Made by a program: the position numbers and the translations under genes
Source of the DNA: Brassica napus
Taxonomy: Eukaryota; Streptophyta; Magnoliopsida; Brassicales; Brassicaceae
Direction: 5' to 3'
Length of the DNA: 64,000 bases
Assembly: GCF_020379485.1 (NCBI RefSeq)
Contig: NW_026014699.1
Span: 310,001 to 374,000, forward strand
Part shown: one piece after another, positions 55,768 through 64,000 of the stretch
Layout: every line of letters starts with the position of its first letter
Numbering within the stretch: the first letter of the stretch is position 1
The notes under the pieces: generated by a model
What the model was told of the DNA's origin: nothing
What the model saw: only the letters and a program-made list of their open reading frames with translations
The model's database searches: none

Positions 55768-58700
55768 ATGGGGTCTGAGGAAGATGATGAAACCTTTGTG
55801 CGAAGGAATAGATTGCTGCAAGAAGCAATCACCAAACAAGTGATGGAAGCGATGGTGAAGTTACTAGAAGAGAAGTATGATCAGAGACCGCATGATGGGC
55901 AAGGACAAGCATCTGGTTCAAGACATGAGCCAAGAAGAAACAGACAAGGTCAGCGTGAGCATGCTGGATCAGAAGAGACTGATAACTTCTATGAGAGAAG
56001 TAGCCATAGCTCCGGTTCAAGACGTAGCAGTAGAAGATCTCGACGTGATCATGAGGGCCGGAGGCATAGACGCAATGAGCTATCAGGGTTAAAGCTTAAG
56101 ATCCCTCCTTTCCATGGTAAAGCTGATCCAGATGCCTATCTTGAGTGGGAGAAGAAGATCGAACTCGTTTTCAACTGTCAGCATTACTCAGAGACTAAGA
56201 AGATTCAAGTAGCTGCTACCGAGTTCAATGACTATGCATTGAGCTGGTGGGATCAGTTGGTTACAAACAAGAGGCGCAATGGTGAATTTCCCATTGAAAC
56301 ATGGGCAGAGATGAAAGCTGTGATGCGCAAGAGGTTTGTACCAAGCCATTATCACCGTGATCTTCATCAAAAGCTGAGACTGCTCACACAAGGATCAAAG
56401 TCTGTAGAGGAATACTTTCAAGAGATGGAGTTGCTTATGCTAAGAGCTTGTGTATCTGAGGACAGTGAAGCTACCATGGCACGATTTCTTGGTGGACTCA
56501 ACCGTGAGATACAAGATAGAGTGGAGATGCAACACTACTTGGAAATAGAGGAGATGCTACACAAAGCTATCTTGGTGGAGCAACAAGTTAAGAGAAGAAG
56601 TCATGCGCGTGGCAGCTATGGTTCCAATAGATACCAGACCTCTAAGGAAGATAAACCGAGCTATCAAAAGGAGAGCAAGCCACAGCCAAAAGAAGAAGCC
56701 AAGTCTAGTAGCATCTACAACAAAGATAAGGGGAAAGTGGAAGCTACAAGCTCGCGTGCAAGAGATGTGAAGTGTTTTAAGTGCCAAGGACGTGGGCACT
56801 ATGCTAATGAGTGTACCAACAAACGTGTGATGATCCTTCATGCCAATGGAGAATATGAATCTGCTGATGATGAGACAGAGGCCGAAGAAGATCACAGTTC
56901 AGAAGAGGAGTATGTTGCCAACCCGGTTGCTGGAAGGTTGCTAGTTGCTAGAAGAACCTTGAGTCTTCAAAGCAAGACCGAAGAAATGGAGCAAAGAGAG
57001 AATCTCTTCTATACTAGATGTCTAGTGCAAGGAAAGGTCTGTAGTCTTATTGTGGATGGAGGCAGTTGTGTCAACGTTGCGAGTGAGACTATGGTTAAAA
57101 AGTTGGGTTTGAAGGTCCAGAAGCATCCTAAACCATATAGGCTCCAATGGCTCAATGAAGAGGGCGAGATGAGAGTATCTACTCAGGTTATGGTTCCCTT
57201 AGCCATTGGTAAATATGAAGATGAGATTCTTTGTGATGTGTTGCCTATGGAAGCTGGACACATTCTCCTTGGAAGGCCGTGGCAATCAGATAGACGTGTG
57301 ATACATGATGGGTATGCCAACAAGCACACGTTTGAGTTTAAAGGGAGAAAAACAGTTCTTGTGCCTATGACTCCTAAGGAAGTTCAGGTTGATCAGCTTC
57401 AGCTACAAAAGAAGAAAGAGATAGATCTTCCCGCTGAATCAACAAAGCAACTAAACTTCTATGCCAAGTCTGGTGATGTTAAAAGATCTCTCTGCTCTAA
57501 CCTTCCTATCCTTTTGTTTATCTATAAGGAATCCCTCTTGACCACTACTAACATTGCACCGGAGTATCCGAGTGAACTTGTCAATCTTTTACAGGAATAT
57601 CAAGATGTTTTTCCAGAAGATAGTCCCAATGGACTACCACCAGTGCGAGGGATTGAGCACCAAATTGATTTTGTGCCCGGTTCTACACTTCCCAATAGGC
57701 CAGCATACAGAACCAATCCGGTGGAGACCAAAGAACTACAAAGGCAAGTAGAGGAACTGATGGAGAAAGGGCATATCCGAGAGAGCATGAGTCCTTGTGC
57801 TGTTCCAGTGCTACTTGTGCCCAAGAAAGATGGGAGCTGGCGCATGTGTGTTGATTGCAGAGCCATCAACAATATCACTGTAAAGTATCGCCATCCTATT
57901 CCTAGATTAGATGATATGCTTGATGAATTGCATGGTTCTTGCATATTTTCTAAGATTGATTTGAAAAGTGGATACCATCAGATTAGGATGAAAGAAGGAG
58001 ATGAATGGAAAACTGCATTCAAAACTAAACATGGTCTATATGAGTGGTTAGTCATGCCATTTGGATTAACCAATGCACCTAGTACATTCATGAGATTAAT
58101 GAATCATGTTCTTAGATCATTCATTGGCATATTTGTTGTGGTATACTTTGATGACATCCTTGTATACAGTAAGAGCTTTAATGATCATATAGAACATCTT
58201 AGAGCTGTTCTTGATGTGCTTAGAAAGGAATCTCTTTTTGCTAACCTTAAGAAGTGTACTTTTGGAACGGATCACTTGGTCTTTTTAGGCTTTATTGTGG
58301 GTGCAGATGGGGTTAAAGTTGATCCAGAGAAAGTAAGAGCTATACGAGAATGGCCAATTCCTAAGACAGTGAGTGAAGTAAGGAGCTTCCATGGACTTGC
58401 TGGTTTCTATAGGCGCTTTGTGAAAGACTTCAGCACCATAGCATCTCCCTTGACTGAAGTAATCAAGAAAGAAGTCGGATTCAAGTGGGGAGAAGCACAA
58501 GAACTTGCCTTTCAATGCCTAAAAGAGAAGCTTACTAATGCCCCTCTTCTTATACTTCCTGATTTTAATAAAACTTTTGAAATAGAATGTGATGCTTCAG
58601 GAATTGGAATTGGTGCTGTATTGATGCAGGAGAAGAGACCCATTGCATACTTCAGTGAGAAGCTTGGAGGAGCTACCCTCAACTATGCAACTTATGATAA

Positions 58701-60450
58701 AGAACTATATGCCTTGGTGAGAGCCTTGCAGACTTGGCAACACTACCTCTGGCCTAAAGAGTTCGTCATACACACAGATCATGAGTCTCTCAAATACCTC
58801 AAAGGACAGCACAAACTCAGCAAGAGACACGCAAGGTGGGTCGAGTTCATTGAGACATTTCCTTATGTCATCAAGTATAAACAAGGTAAGGAAAACATAG
58901 TTGCTGATGCACTATCCAGAAGGTATGTTCTCTTGAACACTCTTGATGCTAAGCTATTAGGATTTGAGCAGATTAAAGGAATGTATGAGAATGATCCTGA
59001 TTTTAAAGAAGCTTACAACTCTTGTGAGAAATTTGCTGAGGGACACTACTTTAGGCATGATGGTTTTCTTTTCTATGATAATCGATTGTGTGTGCCTAAC
59101 TGTTCTTTGAGAGACTTGTTTGTTAGGGAATCTCATGGAGGAAGTCTCATGGGTCACTTTGGTATTGCAAAGACTCTTAAAACTTTGCAGGATCATTTCT
59201 TTTGGCCTCGGATGAAAAGAGATGTGGAGAAACTATGTGAGAGATGTGCAACTTGCAAACAAGCCAAGTCTAAGGTTCAGTCTCACGGTTTGTATACTCC
59301 TCTCCCTATACCTTATCATCCTTGGAATGACATATCTATGGATTTCATTGTTGGCTTGCCTAGAACTAGGACTGGAAAGGATTCTATCTTTGTGGTTGTG
59401 GATAGGTTCTCAAAGATGGCACATTTCATAGCTTGTCACAAAACTGATGATGCATTGCATATTGCTAACTTGTTCTTTAAAGAGATTGTGCGCATACATG
59501 GCATGCCTAAGACTATTGTTTCTGATAGAGATACTAAGTTTCTTAGTTATTTTTGGAAGACTCTTTGGTCTAAGCTAGGTACTAAACTCTTGTTTTCTAC
59601 TACCTGTCATCCACAAACTGATGGACAAACTGAAGTAGTTAATAGGACTCTTGGAACACTCTTGCGTGCATTCATAAAGAAAAACTTGAAATCATGGGAA
59701 GACTATTTGCCTCATTGTGAATTTGCATACAATCATGCTGTGCATTCTACTTCTAAGTTTTCTCCTTTTGAGATAGTTTATGGGTTCAATCCCAACTCTC
59801 CTTTAGATTTAATTCCTTTACCTGAGTGTGAAAGGGTCAGCGTTGATGGCAAAAAGAAGGCAGAGATGGTGAAACAACTCCACGAGCAGGCTAGGCTCAA
59901 CATTGAGGCAACAACCAAACAGTATGTTAAGCATGCTAACAAAGGACGGCGTGAGATGGTCTTTGAAGTGGGTGATCAGGTTTGGATTCACCTAAGGAAA
60001 GAGAGGTTTCCCAATGAAAGGAAGTCCAAGCTGATGCCGCGGATTGATGGACCTTTTAAGGTCATAAGGAAGATCAGCAACAATGCCTACAAACTGGATT
60101 TGCAAGGTAAGTATGATGTGAGTAATAGCTTCAATGTTACTGACTTGATCCCTTTTATTGCAGATGAGCCAGATTTGAGGACAAATCCTTTTCAAGTGGG
60201 AGGGGATGATATGATCATGGACCAGCTAGTTGATAAAGATGAAGAAGGAGAGACTAAAGATACACTAGCTGAAGAGGAAGCTGTCTTAGCCATTCCCACA
60301 GGTCCTATCACTCGTGCAATGACAAGGAGACTCAAGGAAGCCGTTGGAAACATACTGAAGATCTCTAAGAAGCAAGAAGACTGTCTTGGTAGAAGCTTGA
60401 GCCACCAAGACACACTCATCACCATTCATGTGATCTTACCATCAAGCTGA
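55768..60450 (+). CDS. Element L Gag-Pol polyprotein (gypsy)
   Basis: 1560 codons plus stop from ATG 55768 (MGSEEDDE); the in-frame GTG 15 nt upstream was rejected. Gag core at about 105-300, zinc knuckle [14 protein letters not shown] (335-348), protease [12 protein letters not shown] (about 428), [11 protein letters not shown] (about 793), RNase [14 protein letters not shown] (about 940), integrase HHCC (1124-1162), core with MDFIVG (1189), VSDRDTKF (1250) and TEVVNRT (1287), and a PRIDGPFKV module (about 1422). The tail with [14 protein letters not shown] (about 1512) lies in the 3' LTR. All catalytic residues are present. It differs from G at only a few residues (for example K/R before VQKHPK). 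Confidence 0.95.
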   Translation: MGSEEDDETFVRRNRLLQEAITKQVMEAMVKLLEEKYDQRPHDGQGQASGSRHEPRRNRQGQREHAGSEETDNFYERSSHSSGSRRSSRRSRRDHEGRRHRRNELSGLKLKIPPFHGKADPDAYLEWEKKIELVFNCQHYSETKKIQVAATEFNDYALSWWDQLVTNKRRNGEFPIETWAEMKAVMRKRFVPSHYHRDLHQKLRLLTQGSKSVEEYFQEMELLMLRACVSEDSEATMARFLGGLNREIQDRVEMQHYLEIEEMLHKAILVEQQVKRRSHARGSYGSNRYQTSKEDKPSYQKESKPQPKEEAKSSSIYNKDKGKVEATSSRARDVKCFKCQGRGHYANECTNKRVMILHANGEYESADDETEAEEDHSSEEEYVANPVAGRLLVARRTLSLQSKTEEMEQRENLFYTRCLVQGKVCSLIVDGGSCVNVASETMVKKLGLKVQKHPKPYRLQWLNEEGEMRVSTQVMVPLAIGKYEDEILCDVLPMEAGHILLGRPWQSDRRVIHDGYANKHTFEFKGRKTVLVPMTPKEVQVDQLQLQKKKEIDLPAESTKQLNFYAKSGDVKRSLCSNLPILLFIYKESLLTTTNIAPEYPSELVNLLQEYQDVFPEDSPNGLPPVRGIEHQIDFVPGSTLPNRPAYRTNPVETKELQRQVEELMEKGHIRESMSPCAVPVLLVPKKDGSWRMCVDCRAINNITVKYRHPIPRLDDMLDELHGSCIFSKIDLKSGYHQIRMKEGDEWKTAFKTKHGLYEWLVMPFGLTNAPSTFMRLMNHVLRSFIGIFVVVYFDDILVYSKSFNDHIEHLRAVLDVLRKESLFANLKKCTFGTDHLVFLGFIVGADGVKVDPEKVRAIREWPIPKTVSEVRSFHGLAGFYRRFVKDFSTIASPLTEVIKKEVGFKWGEAQELAFQCLKEKLTNAPLLILPDFNKTFEIECDASGIGIGAVLMQEKRPIAYFSEKLGGATLNYATYDKELYALVRALQTWQHYLWPKEFVIHTDHESLKYLKGQHKLSKRHARWVEFIETFPYVIKYKQGKENIVADALSRRYVLLNTLDAKLLGFEQIKGMYENDPDFKEAYNSCEKFAEGHYFRHDGFLFYDNRLCVPNCSLRDLFVRESHGGSLMGHFGIAKTLKTLQDHFFWPRMKRDVEKLCERCATCKQAKSKVQSHGLYTPLPIPYHPWNDISMDFIVGLPRTRTGKDSIFVVVDRFSKMAHFIACHKTDDALHIANLFFKEIVRIHGMPKTIVSDRDTKFLSYFWKTLWSKLGTKLLFSTTCHPQTDGQTEVVNRTLGTLLRAFIKKNLKSWEDYLPHCEFAYNHAVHSTSKFSPFEIVYGFNPNSPLDLIPLPECERVSVDGKKKAEMVKQLHEQARLNIEATTKQYVKHANKGRREMVFEVGDQVWIHLRKERFPNERKSKLMPRIDGPFKVIRKISNNAYKLDLQGKYDVSNSFNVTDLIPFIADEPDLRTNPFQVGGDDMIMDQLVDKDEEGETKDTLAEEEAVLAIPTGPITRAMTRRLKEAVGNILKISKKQEDCLGRSLSHQDTLITIHVILPSS
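60193..60206 (+). other. Element L polypurine tract, within the coding sequence
   Basis: CAAGTGGGAGGGGA directly before the 3' LTR; also translated (FQVGGDD). One T interrupts the purines compared with C and D. Confidence 0.8.
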
Positions 60451-61048
60451 TCATCATCTAGGCAAGTGGCTTGGTATACTCTTTTTCCCTTGATTAGTTT
60501 TGTCCCACTGGGTTTTCTAATCAAGGTTTTTAATGAGGTATCAAGTTCACTTACACATTCCTAGTTGATGTATCTTGGATGCAACTCGGCCTAAGGCATC
60601 TTGGACCGACTTCATCATCTATCTTATATTATGTTTTAGTCTAAGTGTTGTGTTATTACTTTGAAACCGTGTGGAGCCTGTTCCTTTAAGTTTTCTTATG
60701 TTTTCGAGACCTTGTGCATGTACAAGGATCTCTCTATTTAAGTGTATCACAAACCCTCATTCTAATCTAAGTTATCTTTTGTTTAAACCTTGTGTTTTCT
60801 TCTCCCTTGCTTTCACGAGTTAAGAGAGTGTCTGGTGAGTAGTATCCAGTCTGTTGGTGTGTAATATCCAACGCCCAAGGGCTTTAGAAAGGTGTGTCAT
60901 ATCCGATCTAAGCCTAGGAGTATCAAGGAGCCTTTCCGCAGCCTCTTGTGTCACCATTCGATCCACAGCCTTGATAAACTTGAGTCTTTGATTCGTTTAT
61001 GCAAGGATCTATCCAAACCATCCAGAGAAGGGTCCTAGGATCTCATTA
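60207..61048 (+). repeat. Element L 3' LTR
   Basis: 842 bp, matches 54417-55258; the coding sequence ends inside it at 60450. Confidence 0.95.
60488..60526 (+). promoter_or_regulatory. Stop-linked 3' stem-loop of element L
   Basis: Perfect 10-bp arms CCTTGATTAG / CTAATCAAGG (60488-60497, 60517-60526), 19-nt loop TTTTGTCCCACTGGGTTTT, starting 38 nt after the stop. Confidence 0.7.
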
Positions 61049-61053
61049 AAGAA

Positions 61054-61419
61054 TCAGCCCATTGGAGAAGGATAAGGCTCGCGGTGACAGCCTGTCTCAT
61101 GCTGGAAAGGTAAAGCAAAAGCAAAGATACCTTACACATGTGAGAACAGCCATTGGATCAATTCAAAATCGAGTCTAGCTTCTGTATTGACTTCACATGC
61201 TTTACCTTATCCTTAGAGTCTTGGAAACCCTTGTATCCTGAACTATAAATTGTAACCTCTCTGATTAATAAAGACTAATCTGAGTTTTGAGTCTATCTCT
61301 CTCTAATCTTTCTACTCTCTCTCATTACTCTAATCTCTTAATTCTCTTAATCTACTTACTCAAATCAATCTTATTCTCTCTTAATCCACGTTCTACACTC
61401 ACTAAATCAAAATCAAATA
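61054..61419 (+). repeat. Element K 3' LTR, second part
   Basis: 366 bp, completing the 613-bp LTR after L and the second AAGAA copy (61049-61053). Confidence 0.92.
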
Positions 61420-61424
61420 AGATG

Positions 61425-61938
61425 ATTTATGAAATGTAGAAGAGAAACATGATGAACTAGAGAGAGAATATGATAAACTCGTGTTAATCATTAATCAAGG
61501 CAGAGTTTACAATATATAGTAAAGGAAAGACTAGGGTTTCAGCATAAGAGATAAGGCAAAGCATGTGTAGTCAAAGCTAAAGGGAGCGGATGGTTTGAAC
61601 TAGCCAATGGAGTGCTTCACACACTTTCAGCATATTCCAAGATGCTGATCACTTTACAGCTATGCCAGCCTGTCTGATCCGCGTCTCCTTTCTTCCCTTA
61701 AACGGTCACAAGCCTCCTTAACACTCAAGGTAACTCTCCAAAGTAACTTGGGTAAGGATGGTAAGTTTTGGTTGATGATGGGTCGACCCGAGAAGGTACG
61801 GCCTGTACGGCCAGTACGGTCAGTACGGATTGTACGGACTGGTCGACCTCATACCTCATCCTTTCCTTAACACATCCTTCTCATAATGCTTCCTTCTACC
61901 CCATCACTTCCCTTGCTTATACTCAACTCATTTCAACA
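61425..61938 (-). repeat. Element N 3' LTR, main part
   Basis: 514 bp; on the minus strand starts TGTTGAAATGAG at 61938. It contains an AAACCCTAG box, a TATATA stretch and the GTAC array. Confidence 0.87.
61796..61835 (-). promoter_or_regulatory. GTAC-core array in element N U3
   Basis: Five GTAC sites at 61796, 61805, 61814, 61823 and 61832, each exactly 9 bp apart. The last reads TCCGTACAA on the minus strand. It is the most regular array in the window. Confidence 0.55.
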
Positions 61939-61953
61939 CTCCCCCTCAAGCTT
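61939..61953 (-). other. Element N polypurine tract
   Basis: On the minus strand CAAGCTTGAGGGGGAG-type tract beside the LTR. Confidence 0.88.
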
Positions 61954-62008
61954 GAATTCTAGAATCCATTCAAGCTTGGAACAGCCATGAGATCTTCCTC
62001 ATTAAAAA

Positions 62009-62049
62009 CCTCACCAAGGAAAACCCATTGGGACAAAACCTTGATGAGG
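62009..62049 (-). promoter_or_regulatory. Stop-linked 3' stem-loop of element N
   Basis: On the minus strand, arms CCTCATCAAGG / CCTTGGTGAGG, 11 bp with one central wobble, 19-nt loop with CCCAATGGG, 33 nt after the stop at 62082. Confidence 0.7.
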
Positions 62050-62081
62050 GAAAAAGAGTAAAGACCTCATGGCAAAGGGGA

Positions 62082-64000
62082 TCAGCTCCTTGAGGAAAGA
62101 TCTATGAGTCCCAATCTGGTATGAATGGACTCCATAGTCTTTTGTCTTGCAGCCTTGGTAAATACATCCGCAAGTTGATCCTCACTCCTTGTGTAGCATG
62201 GCAAGATTACTCCCAAGACAATCATCTGCCTCACCTTGTGACAATCAACTTCAATGTGCTTGGTTCTCTCATGGAAGACTGAGTTGGTTGCAATGTGTAT
62301 AGCCGCTTGATTGTCACAATGCATAGTCATTGGAGTTGCTTGCTCTATCTCCAGATGCTTCAAGATCCCTTTGATCCATACCAACTCATTGGTAAGCTTC
62401 AGCATTGCTCTATACTCAGCTTCAGCACTTGAACAAGACACCACCTTCTGCTTCTTGCTCTTCCAAGTCACCAAGTTGCCTCCAATGAATGTACAGTAGC
62501 CAGTGGTTGATCTTCTGTCTGCTCTATCTCCAGCCCAATCAGCATCACAATATCCCACTACTTCAGTACTCTTGTTGCATCCCATCCAAACTCCAAGGCT
62601 TGATGTCCCGTTCAGATACAAGAGCAGTCTCTCCACCATGCGCCAGTGATGATCCTTTGGAACTTGCATATGCTGGCTCACTTGGTTCACAGCAAAGCAA
62701 ATGTCTGGTCGTGTGATGGTGAGGTAGATGAGCTTCCCTACTAGCTTCCTGTATAGCTTTGGATCATGAAAGGCCTTGCTATCTTCAACCTCCCCCTCAC
62801 GTGGAACCTTGTATCCATCTTCAAGAGGCATCTTTGCTGTCTTGTCTCCTTGTATACCTGCATCTTTCAAAAGATCAAGTGTATACTTCCTTTGGGAAAT
62901 GAACAATCCTTCCTTAGATCTACACAACTCAATTCCAAGGAAGTATTTCATTTCCCCTAAGTCTTTGATTTCAAACACAGATTTCAAAAACTCCTTTGTG
63001 GCTTTTATACCAGCCTTATCACTACCTGTTATGATAATGTCATCAACATATACGAGTAGACAGATGATACCTGAAGGTGTAGTGAGGGTGAAGAGGGTGT
63101 GATCCAACTCTGACTTCTTGAACCCACGGCCATTCAGAGTAGTACTCAGCTTGTTGTACCATGCTCTAGGTGATTGCTTCAACCCATAGATTGCCTTCTT
63201 GAGTCTCAATACATTCCCTGGTTTCACAAGATGTTCAAGACCCGGTGGTGGATGCATGTACACTTCATCTTCTAGTTCTCCCTGAAGAAATGCATTCTTC
63301 ACATCCATCTGCCAAAGCTCCCACTCAAGGTTCACAGCAAGAGACAATACAATTCTTATTGTATGTAGCTTGGCAACAGGGGCAAAGGTATCAATGTAGT
63401 CTTCCCCATATGTTTGAGTGTATCCTCTAGCCACCAGTCTTGTCTTCTTTCTGTCAATGGTTCCATCAGGTAGATACTTAATGGTGAATATCCACTTGCT
63501 GGTTACTGCCTTCTTTCCTTTTGGCAACTCACTTTCAAACCAAGTGTCATTCTTTATCATGGCATTTGCCTCATCTCCAACAGATTCCTTCCAATCTTGA
63601 TGTAGCATTGCCTCTTCATATGATCTTGGTACACTACTTTCATCTAGGCTCATCATGAATGCGCAATGCTCCTTTGGATAACAGGCAAATGAACACACAG
63701 CTTGAGAAGGATGCTCCACAGCCTGGGCATTGTAGTACACTCTCGTGTTTACCCAGTTGGAAGCATCTCTCTTCAGCCGTGTGCTTCTCCTCAATGGTAC
63801 CTCAGCTGGTGCTTGCTCTGGTGCTTCTACTTCAGTTGCTTCCACTTCTCCTTGTTCTGGTAACTCATTAAGCTCTTCATTACTTGGTTCAGCTCCACCT
63901 TGATCAGGATGATCCGCAAAATCTTGATTCTCATCCGGCTCAATTCCATTCCCTCCCTCATGATCAAGGTGAGATGGTTCTTCAGCTTCTTGTCTTTCAG
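62082..64000 (-). CDS. Element N pol, C-terminal part (linker, RT, RNase H)
   Basis: Open frame from the right edge to a stop at 62082, about 640 codons. The start is outside; there is no ATG at 63845, only an in-frame GTG. It begins in the acidic linker after integrase, then RT (KWIFTIKYLPDG, QMDVKNAFLQGELEDEVYM, YGLKQSPRAWYNKL, YVDDIIITG) and RNase H (GYCDADWAGD, SCSSAEAEYRAM, HCDNQAAIHIA). It ends LGLIDLSSRS. No frameshift or stop is seen. It closely resembles F and M. Confidence 0.9.
   Translation of the reverse strand, partial: ERQEAEEPSHLDHEGGNGIEPDENQDFADHPDQGGAEPSNEELNELPEQGEVEATEVEAPEQAPAEVPLRRSTRLKRDASNWVNTRVYYNAQAVEHPSQAVCSFACYPKEHCAFMMSLDESSVPRSYEEAMLHQDWKESVGDEANAMIKNDTWFESELPKGKKAVTSKWIFTIKYLPDGTIDRKKTRLVARGYTQTYGEDYIDTFAPVAKLHTIRIVLSLAVNLEWELWQMDVKNAFLQGELEDEVYMHPPPGLEHLVKPGNVLRLKKAIYGLKQSPRAWYNKLSTTLNGRGFKKSELDHTLFTLTTPSGIICLLVYVDDIIITGSDKAGIKATKEFLKSVFEIKDLGEMKYFLGIELCRSKEGLFISQRKYTLDLLKDAGIQGDKTAKMPLEDGYKVPREGEVEDSKAFHDPKLYRKLVGKLIYLTITRPDICFAVNQVSQHMQVPKDHHWRMVERLLLYLNGTSSLGVWMGCNKSTEVVGYCDADWAGDRADRRSTTGYCTFIGGNLVTWKSKKQKVVSCSSAEAEYRAMLKLTNELVWIKGILKHLEIEQATPMTMHCDNQAAIHIATNSVFHERTKHIEVDCHKVRQMIVLGVILPCYTRSEDQLADVFTKAARQKTMESIHTRLGLIDLSSRS

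Larger units (their letters stand above)
54417..61048 (+). mobile_element. Element L: Ty3/gypsy retrotransposon, complete
   Basis: 6632 bp, plus strand, TSD AAGAA (54412-54416 and 61049-61053), inserted in the 3' LTR of K. LTRs of 842 bp each, PBS, leader, uninterrupted gag-pol and PPT. Nearly identical to G, in opposite orientation. Confidence 0.95.
49204..61419 (+). mobile_element. Element K: Ty1/copia retrotransposon, complete but frameshifted and split by L
   Basis: Plus strand, TSD AGATG, LTRs of 613 bp. The 3' LTR is split by gypsy L into 54170-54416 and 61054-61419. PBS, gag-pol and PPT are present. Pol has a short deletion and frameshift near 52990. Gag lacks a zinc knuckle. The LTR copies look identical. 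Confidence 0.93.
49140..64000 (-). mobile_element. Element N: Ty1/copia retrotransposon, 3' part, split by K
   Basis: Minus-strand copia. Its 3' LTR is split by K into 49140-49203 and 61425-61938 (578 bp in total; K TSD AGATG at 49199-49203 and 61420-61424). PPT and pol follow to the right edge; the 5' half is outside. It is inserted in gag of J. Confidence 0.88.

Noticed and set aside
61796..61835. Regular 9-bp repeats as a possible CRISPR or satellite array
   Set aside because: Units are far too short, spacers are absent and the context is a plant LTR. A phased binding-site array fits better.
63845..63845. A translation start for the element N frame at 63845, and similar starts at 17938, 30754, 45974 and 55753
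   Set aside because: These positions are GTG or TTG codons. N simply continues through the right edge, and the others have a proper ATG slightly downstream.

Overview
The window is plant nuclear DNA, most likely pericentromeric or other heterochromatin of a Brassicaceae (Arabidopsis-like) genome. No host gene, tRNA, rRNA, satellite array or CRISPR array is visible. Nearly every base belongs to LTR retrotransposons nested inside one another. All primer-binding sites (PBS) match the 3' end of plant initiator-Met tRNA (TGGTATCAGAGC...). Element boundaries below were set from 5-bp target-site duplications (TSDs), LTR pairs, PBSs and polypurine tracts (PPTs). The family, genus and chromosomal setting are inferences. 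Element letters A-N are mine.

Layout. Left nest (1-33916): Ty1/copia element F (+, 3' half in window) is split by Ty3/gypsy E (-, partial) and gypsy G (-, 25459-32094, complete). E is split by copia A (-, runs off the left edge) and gypsy D (+, 16635-23262, complete). A is split by copia B (+, 2037-14681), and B by gypsy C (-, 6394-13033, complete). This gives five levels: C in B in A in E in F. Middle nest (33206-47460): F and a second copia H share one LTR (33206-33916). H carries copia I (-, 34901-46625), which carries copia M (-, 37913-43996, complete with an uninterrupted 1504-codon gag-pol). Right nest (47645-64000): copia J (+, runs off the right edge) holds copia N (-, runs off the right edge), which holds copia K (+, 49204-61419), which holds gypsy L (+, 54417-61048, complete). 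Only 47461-47644 (184 bp) is not assigned to an element.

How the genes work. Each element encodes one polyprotein. In copia the order is Gag, protease, integrase, RT, RNase H. In gypsy it is Gag, protease, RT, RNase H, integrase. The gypsy ORFs read through the PPT and end about 240 nt inside the 3' LTR, a layout I recall from the plant centromeric (CRM) clade. C, D, G, L and M have uninterrupted ORFs and identical or nearly identical LTR pairs, so the nest was built recently and quickly.

Main unexplained signals: (1) a stem-loop 31-40 nt after the stop codon in all ten elements whose 3' end is visible, in both superfamilies, with compensatory changes in its stem; (2) arrays of GTAC-core sites (TCCGTACAA type) spaced 9-10 bp in six copia LTR types; (3) LTRs ending TG...TA, proven by TSDs, in both superfamilies; (4) a copia lineage whose Gag lacks a zinc knuckle.
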